DNA from: Planctomycetota bacterium
GTDB lineage: Bacteria; Planctomycetota; PLA2; JAEUHO01
Direction of reading: 5' to 3'
Length of the DNA: 7,502 nucleotides
Assembly (NCBI GenBank): GCA_029213105.1
Contig: JARGNS010000177.1
Location: forward strand, 1 to 7,502
Shown here: positions 1 to 5,561 of the stretch, one piece after another
Layout: every line of letters starts with the position of its first letter
Numbering within the stretch: the stretch's first letter is position 1
Position numbers and translations under genes: made by a program
Notes under the pieces: generated by a model
Databases searched by the model: none
What the model saw: the letters and a program-made list of their open reading frames with translations, nothing else
Told to the model about the DNA's origin: nothing

Positions 1-72
1 ACCCTCAGCCTGCGCCTCGACCCGGCGCGCCGAGCCCGCCTGCTCGCCAGCGGGTCCGCTGATCGTCCCTAA
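1..72 (+). CDS. possible C-terminal end of an upstream gene (partial)
   Basis: Reading from base 1, this frame gives about 23 residues (start TLSLRLDPARRARLL, end SADRP) and stops at TAA 70-72. Third codon positions are nearly all G or C over the first 18 codons, as in the real genes of this window. That is the only support: the piece is too short to assign a family, and another plus frame is also open here (stop at 74-76) but would be richer in cysteine. It could equally be non-coding. If real, it belongs to a gene lying mostly before the window on the same strand as the TPR lipoprotein. Confidence 0.3.
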   Translation, partial: TLSLRLDPARRARLLASGSADRP

Positions 73-152
73 GTAGCTTCCAGCCAAGGGGTTGCACGTC
101 CCGAACGTATGACGGACCGATGACCCCGGGCCGGCACACTGCAGCGTCGGTC

Positions 153-168
153 GGGGCGCCTGCGCCCC
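153..168 (+). promoter_or_regulatory. GC hairpin just upstream of the lipoprotein ribosome binding site
   Basis: GGGGCGC and GCGCCCC form a perfect 7-bp inverted repeat around CT (or a 6-bp stem with a 4-base loop). It ends 5 bases before the GGAG Shine-Dalgarno at 174-177. In a transcript it would be a stable stem in the 5' leader next to the ribosome site. It could also be chance in GC-rich DNA. A TAGCTT box at 74-79 fits TAnnnT and would give a leader of about 100 bases, but has no -35 box and is weak. Confidence 0.3.
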
Positions 169-184
169 ACCCCGGAGACCTGCC

Positions 185-1295
185 ATGCCTTCGACCCTGA
201 AGCTCCCCTCGTTCCTCCTGCTGCTCGGCTGCGTGTTCCTCGCCGCCTGCTCGTCCGTACCGGGTACGGACCAGGCCGAGCAGGCCGAGGACAAGGTCGC
301 GCGCGCCGAGTACTACGAAACCGCGGCGGTGACGTACTACGACGGCCAGCGCTACGACCTCGCCGCGCTGCAGTTCCGCCGCGTCCTCGGCGAGGAGCCG
401 AACCACAAGAAGGCCAAGCGCGGCCTCGGCAAGTCGCTCTACATGGATGCGGCCGGCAACGCCGGACTCAGCCGCAAGGAGCGCGCCGCCCGACGGCCAG
501 GGCAACCGCCGCTACGAAGTGCAGACCGACCTGGCGCTCGTCTACCTCGAGCTCGCCGATCTCTACGACCGTGACATCCGTGACCTGCAGTACTCGATGG
601 GGCACGACCCGACGGCCGGCGAGCGCAAGTACTCCGGCACCGTCGAGATCCAGATCTCCAAGCGCAACGAGCTCCTGCACAAGGCCATCCCGCTGTTCCA
701 GGAAGTCCTCGTCGCCTCGCCGGGCAACCCCTACGCCCTGGCCAGCCTGGGCAAGGCCAACCTCCAGCTTGGCAACGACGACCTCGGCATCGACTTCTCG
801 AAGCAGTATCTCGAACTCTCCAAGCGCAGCCAGCACCAGTGGAAGCAGCAGCTCGACATGTACGCGGAGGCCGTCGAAGGCCGCGTCACGACGCAGCAGC
901 GCAACTTCTACATGAGCAAGATCCAGGGTGCGCGCGAGAAGGAGAAGAAGATGCACCTCATGCTCGGCTCGGTCTACATGCGCCGCAACGAGTTCGGCAA
1001 GGCCGCGAACGAGTACAGCGACGTCATCAAGATCGATCAGGCCGTGCCGGCTGCCTACCTCGAGCGCGCCCAGTCCCTGGCCGCCCTCCAGCAGTACAAC
1101 CAGGCCGTCAACGATCTCGAGGAGTACCTCAAGATCACGGACCCGGCCCTGCACCGCTCGCAGCGCATGAAGGCCGTCGAACTGCTCGACCGCTACCAGG
1201 GCGCCCCCTCGCGTCGGGGCGCGGCGCCCGTTCCCCGGGGTGCGGCCGGCCGCGGACGCCCGGGCGACGCCTTCGGGACCCCGGACGGCCGCTGA
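185..1295 (+). CDS. TPR-repeat lipoprotein, reading frame broken by an apparent one-base insertion
   Basis: The ATG at 185 follows GGAG (174-177) by 7 bases. Residues 1-21 are a lipoprotein signal and L19-A20-A21-C22 is the lipobox, so the mature protein should be a lipid-anchored envelope protein. The first frame gives one TPR-like hairpin (about residues 40-80) and then degenerates into Arg/Pro-rich sequence. From about base 490 the next frame carries on with good helical TPR sequence to TGA 1293-1295. Dropping one base in the C run at 488-491 joins ...SRKERAA to PDGQGNRRYE... and gives one 369-residue protein. TPR-like segments then lie near residues 110-135, 160-215 and 256-325, with a Gly/Arg/Pro-rich tail. 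TPRs are protein-binding scaffolds; the partner is unknown. The break may be a sequencing or assembly error, a real inactivating mutation, or less likely recoding. Confidence 0.8.
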
Positions 1296-1310
1296 CCCCT
1301 GGCGCAGGGG
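1296..1310 (+). terminator. hairpin directly after the lipoprotein stop codon
   Basis: CCCCT (1296-1300) and AGGGG (1306-1310) form a 5-bp stem around GGCGC, starting at the base after the TGA. A second tight inverted repeat, GCGGG-T-CCCGC, follows at 1311-1321. There is no T tract, so this is a GC-hairpin candidate rather than a classic intrinsic terminator. Confidence 0.35.
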
Positions 1311-1324
1311 GCGGGTCCCGCGAC

Positions 1325-1351
1325 GGGCAGCCCCCCCCGGGCAGCCCCCCC
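1325..1351 (+). repeat. tandem GGGCAG plus poly-C repeat, two copies
   Basis: GGGCAG followed by eight C (1325-1338) is repeated at once as GGGCAG followed by seven C (1339-1351). The two copies differ only in C-run length. The repeat lies between the lipoprotein stop and the next promoter and does not appear to be coding. C runs of this length are prone to slippage in replication and sequencing, so the length here may be unreliable. Confidence 0.6.
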
Positions 1352-1453
1352 AGACAGGGCTCCAGCGCCCCGCGGAAGGCGCCATGGGGCGAACCGTCCA
1401 CAAATAGGGCCTCCGCGCGGAAAGCGGTGGCGAGCCCTACCGCCGGACGTTCC

Positions 1454-1459
1454 TAGGCT
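1454..1459 (+). promoter_or_regulatory. candidate -10 box TAGGCT
   Basis: TAGGCT matches TAnnnT and lies 19 bases before the ATG at 1479. A transcript starting about 7 bases after the box (near 1466) would have a leader of roughly 13 bases containing the GGAGAG site at 1470-1475. No TTGACA-like -35 box is seen 16-18 bases upstream. Nearby small dyads (TCCGCGCGGA at 1412-1421; GCGGT/ACCGC at 1424-1443) could be control sites or chance. Confidence 0.45.
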
Positions 1460-1478
1460 ATGTCCGGCCGGAGAGCCC

Positions 1479-2558
1479 ATGCGCATGTCCATCCGATCCG
1501 TCTCGTGCCTCCTCCTCGCAGCCTTGCTGCTGACCACCCCGGTGGCCTGGGCCGGCGATGCCCGGCCCGTCGTCCTGCCCCTGACCAACGGCAAGAGCCT
1601 CACCGGGGTGGTGGAAGAAGGCGACGAGCGTGAAGTCGTCGTTCGCACCGGCAAGGAGCAGGTGCGGCGCATCCCGTGGGCACGCCTGGCCCCCACCGGC
1701 TACTACCGCGCCAAGCGCGCGCTCGCCCCGGCCGCCGACGGCCCCGCGCGACTGCGGTTGGCCGAGCTCGCCGTCGACCTCGGGCTCTTCGTCGAAGCAC
1801 GCGAGGAGTACGAGAAGGCCCTCGCACTGAACGCCATCAAGCAACGCGCGTTCGACAAGGCGGTCGCCAACGCCGAGCACGAAGCCGTACGCAACGGCGT
1901 GCGCTACGCGCAGCGCCTGGCCGAGTCGGGTGACCTCGAAGGCGCCATGGCCATCGCGCGCAAGTTGAAGCTGCACTTCGCGACGGCCCCGAATGCGGGC
2001 CACATCAACAAGCTTGTCGGCTCGCTGGTCAAGCGCGTCCAGACGCTCGACAAGGAGGCGCTGCGGGAGCAGGCCGAGATCGAACGTGTCGTCGTCCAGG
2101 CCAAGCGCGAGAAGGAGATCCTCCGGCGCAAGACGAAGGCCCTCGACCTCGTCAAGAACGCCGAGACCAAGCTGCCCGAGTGGCAGAAGCTGCGCGACCG
2201 CGGCAGCCTCTCGAAGGCGCGCAAGATCGCCGCGAATGTCGACGAGATGTTCCAGGAGGCGCGCATCAACCTGGGCCGCCTGCGCCGCATCCTGCCCCGT
2301 GGTCACGACGCACGCATCGAGGTCCTGGCCCAGCTGACCAAGCTCGACAAGGCCCAGTTCGACCTGCGCCTCGCCATGGCGGAGTACGAGAAGGAAGCCA
2401 CGGCGTGGAAGCACGCCGAGCGCTGGGCCGCCAAGGCCTCCTACATCGACCCCGTCCACCCCGACCTGGTCGAGTTGCGGGACTACCTCATGACCAACCG
2501 CATCCGCTACCGTCTCTCGGACGTGACAAACGCCCGCGGCCGCGTCTCCGGCCCCTGA
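1479..2558 (+). CDS. exported protein with small beta domain and long helical/coiled-coil region
   Basis: 359 residues. The ATG at 1479 follows GGAGAG (1470-1475); a second in-frame ATG at 1485 would sit too far from it. Residues 1-25 are a signal peptide (hydrophobic core LLLAALLL, cleavage after AWA). Residues about 31-80 look like a small beta domain of the SLA1/SHD1-like sort, with an NGKSLTGVV turn, alternating valines and the ending IPWARL. Residues about 89-120 read as a TPR-like helical hairpin (LAELAVDLGLFVEAREEYEKAL). About 183-226 is a highly charged, probably coiled-coil helix; the rest is helical and rich in Lys, Arg and Ala. There is no catalytic motif. I do not recognise a named family; a periplasmic scaffold or adaptor is the likeliest role, by inference only. 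Confidence 0.85.
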   Translation: MRMSIRSVSCLLLAALLLTTPVAWAGDARPVVLPLTNGKSLTGVVEEGDEREVVVRTGKEQVRRIPWARLAPTGYYRAKRALAPAADGPARLRLAELAVDLGLFVEAREEYEKALALNAIKQRAFDKAVANAEHEAVRNGVRYAQRLAESGDLEGAMAIARKLKLHFATAPNAGHINKLVGSLVKRVQTLDKEALREQAEIERVVVQAKREKEILRRKTKALDLVKNAETKLPEWQKLRDRGSLSKARKIAANVDEMFQEARINLGRLRRILPRGHDARIEVLAQLTKLDKAQFDLRLAMAEYEKEATAWKHAERWAAKASYIDPVHPDLVELRDYLMTNRIRYRLSDVTNARGRVSGP

Positions 2559-2579
2559 TCCCCCCCTGGGCCGGGGGAT
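2558..2579 (+). terminator. 7-bp hairpin at the stop codon of the coiled-coil protein gene
   Basis: ATCCCCC (2558-2564) and GGGGGAT (2573-2579) are perfect complements around an 8-base loop, CCTGGGCC. The stem begins on the last base of the TGA stop. No T tract follows, so it may end transcription weakly or protect the 3' end. It lies about 20 bases before the next -10 box, so it would insulate the two genes. Confidence 0.5.
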
Positions 2580-2600
2580 GCTCCCGTCACCCGATCTGGG

Positions 2601-2606
2601 TAGGAT
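2601..2606 (+). promoter_or_regulatory. candidate -10 box TAGGAT
   Basis: TAGGAT fits TAnnnT and is followed by G, as are most of the other candidate boxes here. A start near 2613 would give a leader of about 30 bases holding GGAGG at 2630-2634. No -35 box is recognisable in the expected position. A GTG lies 5 bases after the box but opens a frame without coding character, so a leadered transcript for the barrel gene is preferred. Confidence 0.5.
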
Positions 2607-2642
2607 GCCCCGTGGCCCAGGTGGGCTCCGGAGGGTCTGGTC

Positions 2643-3623
2643 ATGAAGGCATCGTTCCTCGTTCTGGCAGCTTGCGGTGTCGCACTCCTCGCTACGGCCT
2701 CGCCGGCACTCGCCGAGAATCGCAGCGACCTGCGCCGCGCCGTCCAGGCCGCCGACGCGGTACCCTCCGCCGAGCGTCTCGCTCGCTACGAAGCACCTCG
2801 CTGGGCCGAGATCGCAAGCCAAGCCCAGCCCGCCCCCTGCGGCGCGCCGGTCTGCGATCCCTGCTGCCTTCCCTACGACTACCCGTGCGGCAATCCGTGC
2901 ACGTGGCACGGCGAGGTCTCGCTGCTCGCATGGATCCCGGGCATCGACGGCGACATGACCGTGCGCGGTCGCAAGGCCGACGTCAAGGTCAAGCCCATGG
3001 ACATCATCGAGAACCTCGACAAGCTCGAATCGATCTTCCAGGGCCGGATCTCGGCCTACCGCGGCAAGTGGGGCTTCACCCTCGGCGGGCTGACGGTGCG
3101 CTTCGAAGACACGCTCGACATCGAGGAGACGGGCACGACCCGCACGGGTGGTATCGGTCTCGACATGCTCGAGGCCTACGTCTCGTACTGCCTGAAGCGC
3201 TGCCCGCTCGAGGTCGGCTGCAATCCCCGCTGCCCCGGCTTCGCGGCCTACGAGGTCTACGTCGGCGCCCGCTACTTCAGCACGCAGCTGACGATCGACC
3301 CGCTGGCCGGTGCCGCGGCTGTCGCCGCCGGCGCGCGTCAGGTCAAGAGCTGGGTCGACCCGATCATCGGCGGCAAGGCCACCTGGGAACTTGGCAACGG
3401 CTGGGGCTTCGACCTGCAGGGTGACATCGGCGGCTTCGGCGTGGGCTCGGACTTCTCGTGGAACCTGCGCGCTGGTGTGCAGTACCGCCCGTGGCAGCTG
3501 GCCTCGTTCGAACTCGGCTTCAAGATCACGCAGATGGACTACACCGATGGCTCGGGGACGAACCGCTTCGAGTGGGACGCGGCCCTCTGGGGGCCGTACC
3601 TGGCCCTCAACTTCCACTTCTAG
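2643..3623 (+). CDS. outer-membrane beta-barrel protein with cysteine-rich N-terminal segment
   Basis: 326 residues. The ATG at 2643 lies 8 bases after GGAGG (2630-2634). Residues 1-24 are a signal peptide ending SPALA. After a charged helix (25-62) comes a cysteine cluster: C66, C71, C74, C75, C82 and C86. From about residue 88 the chain alternates polar and hydrophobic residues in short strands separated by Gly/Asp turns: WHGEVSLLAWIPGIDGDM, GKWGFTLGGLTVRF, YVGARYF, IIGGKATWEL, GWGFDLQGDIGGFGVGSDFSW, NLRAGVQYRP, LGFKITQMDY. It ends ...YLALNFHF, with the terminal Phe expected of a barrel assembly signal. A second cluster (C183, C187, C193, C197) lies in one loop. The GDIGGFGVGSD stretch is common in small outer-membrane barrels of Gram-negative bacteria. 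The transported substrate, if any, is unknown. Confidence 0.85.
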   Translation: MKASFLVLAACGVALLATASPALAENRSDLRRAVQAADAVPSAERLARYEAPRWAEIASQAQPAPCGAPVCDPCCLPYDYPCGNPCTWHGEVSLLAWIPGIDGDMTVRGRKADVKVKPMDIIENLDKLESIFQGRISAYRGKWGFTLGGLTVRFEDTLDIEETGTTRTGGIGLDMLEAYVSYCLKRCPLEVGCNPRCPGFAAYEVYVGARYFSTQLTIDPLAGAAAVAAGARQVKSWVDPIIGGKATWELGNGWGFDLQGDIGGFGVGSDFSWNLRAGVQYRPWQLASFELGFKITQMDYTDGSGTNRFEWDAALWGPYLALNFHF

Positions 3624-3643
3624 CGGTGGGCAGGGCCCGCCGC
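3623..3643. terminator. 9-bp GC hairpin between the convergent barrel and protease genes
   Basis: GCGGTGGGC (3623-3631) and GCCCGCCGC (3635-3643) pair over 9 positions around an AGG loop, with one G-U pair in the plus-strand transcript. In the minus-strand transcript the same position is an A-C mismatch, so the stem favours the barrel gene. It starts on the last base of the barrel's TAG, and only 36 bp separate the two stop codons. No T tract follows. Confidence 0.55.
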
Positions 3644-3659
3644 CTGGGGACACGCGTGC

Positions 3660-4415
3660 CTAGGTGGTCGGCGCTGACGAAGGCGCAACGAACATGCGCT
3701 CGTGGGCGAGGTCCAGCGTGATCGCGCGGCCCGCGCAGAAGGTCTGGCCGAGGTTGCCGTCCAGGATCATCTCCTGGAGGTAGAAGGCCCCCGTCCACGG
3801 TGCCCCGCCGAGTTCGAGCGTGATCTCGCCGTCATCTTCGACGCCCGTGTGCACCGCGAGCAGGACCGGTGCGGCGTTGCCCGTGTCCAGCTCCAGCCAC
3901 CACGTGCGTCCGTCCAGCCGCGCGGCGACGAACACCTCACGGGCGTGGCCCTGCACCGGACGGCTCACACGGATCTCCACCTCGTCGCCGGCGCGCGCTC
4001 GTTCCCGCGCGCTGCTCTCGCTCTCGAGGACGAGCGTCCGCGCGGCGAGATCGAGCGTGAGCGGCCGATGCACGAATGCATCCAGCGCCAACACGCCATC
4101 CACGGGCGGCCAGCCCTCGGGCAGGAGCGCGGCGAGATCCAGCACCCCCACCATGGGCGGCACCAGCGGGATGCCCCCAACGGCTAGGGCGACGGCGTCG
4201 ACGCGCTGCAGTTCCAGCGACTCGCCATTCATGCGCAGGCCCACGAGCTTGCCGTACGGCTCCGCCTCGAGCTCCGCCGCCAGCGCCGGGGCCACGCACG
4301 TGATGCCCGCCCCGGTGTCGAACAGGAAGAGTCGCTGGGTACCGGCCACGTCGACGCGCACGGCGGGCAGGGCGTCCTGGTAGCGCTCGAGCGCGATGAC
4401 CACCGGTGCGCTCAC
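3660..4415 (-). CDS. two-lobed retropepsin-like aspartic protease
   Basis: 251 residues, starting at a GTG (4415-4413) that overlaps the TGA of ribD in the form GTGA, so translation is probably coupled. No signal peptide is seen, so it should act in the cytoplasm. Two Asp-Thr-Gly sites in aspartic-protease context occur in one chain: LFLFDTGAGIT (D33) and WWLELDTGNAAPV (D177). Each half also carries the family's later pattern of an Asp-Gly step followed by a hydrophobic strand: VDGVLALDAFVHRPLTLDLAARTLVL (about 105-130) and LDGNLGQTFCAGRAITLDLAHERMF near the end. This fits two retropepsin-type half domains fused into one pepsin-like pair with two catalytic Asp. Bacterial relatives usually have one DTG and are thought to pair as dimers. 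The substrate is unknown. The frame stays open far upstream in ribD, but that extension is only a shadow. Confidence 0.75.
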   Translation of the reverse strand: MSAPVVIALERYQDALPAVRVDVAGTQRLFLFDTGAGITCVAPALAAELEAEPYGKLVGLRMNGESLELQRVDAVALAVGGIPLVPPMVGVLDLAALLPEGWPPVDGVLALDAFVHRPLTLDLAARTLVLESESSARERARAGDEVEIRVSRPVQGHAREVFVAARLDGRTWWLELDTGNAAPVLLAVHTGVEDDGEITLELGGAPWTGAFYLQEMILDGNLGQTFCAGRAITLDLAHERMFVAPSSAPTT

Positions 4416-5539
4416 GCGGGCACGTAGCCCTGCATGAGCAGATCGTCCCCGAGCCGGCGCCACATGACCTCCTCGAGGTCTTGCATGGCCTCCGCGGTGT
4501 CGATGCCCGAGCCCTCCACTGCAGGGACGGCGTCCTTGCCTCCCAGGATGCGTGGCGCCACGAACGCACTGACCTGATCGGCCAGGCCGGCCTTCAGGAA
4601 GGCCCCGTGGATCTTGGCTCCCCCCTCGACCAGCAGGCGCCGGACGCCGTGGACGTAGAGCGCCTCGAGCGCAGCGCCCAGATCGACCCGACCATCGACG
4701 ACCGGAACCGGAAGCACGGCGACATCGCTCGACTCGAGTGCCGTACGGCGCGCGTGATCCGCATCCTCCCCGCAGACGACCAACACCTGGACCTCGGCGG
4801 CGGAGCGCACCATCGCCGAGCTCGCCGGCAGTCGCAGGCTCGAGTCGAACACGACCCGCCGCGGCTGCGGGCGACCGTGGGGCGGCCCGTCCGCGAGCCG
4901 GCAGGTGAGCTGCGGATCGTCGATCAACGCCGTGTCGATCCCGACCGCCACGGCGTCGCTGTGCGCACGCCAGGTATGCAGGAGTCGCTGGGCACGACGC
5001 CCGCTGATCGCACCACCGGATCCGCGGGCCGCGGCGATGCGTCCGTCCAACGACATGGCCCATTTCAGGACCACCCACGGCCGACGGCGCCCCAGGGTCC
5101 TGCGAAAGCGCTCCAGGCCCTCGTCGGCCTCGCGCTGCAGCGTGCCCTCGGCCAGATCGACCTGGATGCTCGCTTCGCGCAGGCGGGCAAGCCCGGCGCC
5201 GGCCTCGGCCGGACTCGGGTCCCCCACGCCAACGACCACGCGGCGCACCCCCGCGGACACGAGGGCGTCGGCACACGGAGGCGTCTTCGCATGCACGCCG
5301 CACGGCCCGAGCGAGACGTAGGCTGTCGCGCCGCGGGCGCGCTCGCCCGCCACGGCCAGGGCCACGGCCTCGGCGTGCGGCCCTCCCCAGGGGGCCGTCC
5401 AGCCTTCCCCCACGACCCCGTCCTCGCCCCGGTCGAGCACGCAGCCCACGGCGGGGTTCGGTTCGACATCGAAGCGGGCCTTGCGGGCCAGGGCGATAGC
5501 CCTCCGAAGGAGACGTTCATCGTGGTCGGTCAGCGCCAT
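4412..5539 (-). CDS. ribD: bifunctional riboflavin biosynthesis deaminase/reductase RibD
   Basis: 375 residues, a normal RibD length. It deaminates the pyrimidine made from GTP by GTP cyclohydrolase II and then reduces the ribose side chain with NADPH, the second and third steps of riboflavin synthesis in the cytoplasm. The N-terminal deaminase domain shows NPAVGCV (28-34), the zinc and proton-shuttle motif HAE (H55, E57), and zinc cysteines C80 and C89 in PCGVHAKTPPCADAL. The reductase domain shows LKWAMSLDGRIA (158-169), VGIDTALIDDPQLTCR, RRVVFD, LLVEGGA and APRILGG. The usual LEPC before the first zinc cysteine reads LGPC here. The ATG at 5539 places the N-terminus as in other RibDs; the frame is open further upstream, but that part overlaps the divergent gene. 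There is no Shine-Dalgarno site; see the promoter entry. No other rib gene is in the window. Confidence 0.93.
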   Translation of the reverse strand: MALTDHDERLLRRAIALARKARFDVEPNPAVGCVLDRGEDGVVGEGWTAPWGGPHAEAVALAVAGERARGATAYVSLGPCGVHAKTPPCADALVSAGVRRVVVGVGDPSPAEAGAGLARLREASIQVDLAEGTLQREADEGLERFRRTLGRRRPWVVLKWAMSLDGRIAAARGSGGAISGRRAQRLLHTWRAHSDAVAVGIDTALIDDPQLTCRLADGPPHGRPQPRRVVFDSSLRLPASSAMVRSAAEVQVLVVCGEDADHARRTALESSDVAVLPVPVVDGRVDLGAALEALYVHGVRRLLVEGGAKIHGAFLKAGLADQVSAFVAPRILGGKDAVPAVEGSGIDTAEAMQDLEEVMWRRLGDDLLMQGYVPA

Positions 5540-5545
5540 GGGGTC

Positions 5546-5551
5546 ATCGTA
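5546..5551 (-). promoter_or_regulatory. candidate -10 box TACGAT for ribD, probably leaderless
   Basis: On the minus strand TACGAT is followed by six bases, GACCCC, and then the ribD ATG at 5539. A transcript starting 6-7 bases after the box would begin at the start codon itself. There is no Shine-Dalgarno sequence and no clear -35 box, which would have to lie inside the divergent hydrolase gene. TAnnnT at this distance is the known signature of leaderless genes. Confidence 0.6.
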
Positions 5552-5555
5552 GACT
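5550..5555 (+). promoter_or_regulatory. candidate -10 box TAGACT for the hydrolase, probably leaderless
   Basis: TAGACT is followed by six bases, GCCGGC, and then the GTG start at 5562, so the expected transcription start coincides with the start codon. The TAG of the box (5550-5552) is also an in-frame stop, so the gene cannot start further upstream. The box shares its TA with the minus-strand ribD box. No -35 match is seen in the ribD coding region behind it. Confidence 0.6.
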
Positions 5556-5561
5556 GCCGGC

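Noticed and set aside
571..915. Ser/Arg/Thr-rich plus-strand frame inside the lipoprotein gene
   Set aside because: Typical out-of-frame shadow of a GC-rich gene; the TPR sequence in the other frame is clearly the real one.
2612..2640. Leaderless GTG start 5 bases after TAGGAT
   Set aside because: The frame it opens has no coding character, and the barrel gene has its own Shine-Dalgarno and signal peptide at 2643.
1458..3653. 731-codon open frame on the minus strand
   Set aside because: It lies antisense to two convincing genes with signal peptides and ribosome sites. Such frames are expected when third codon positions are nearly all G or C.
4416..5303. Long N-terminal extension of the aspartic protease
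   Set aside because: It is the shadow of ribD in another frame; the GTG with a 4-base overlap explains the start better.
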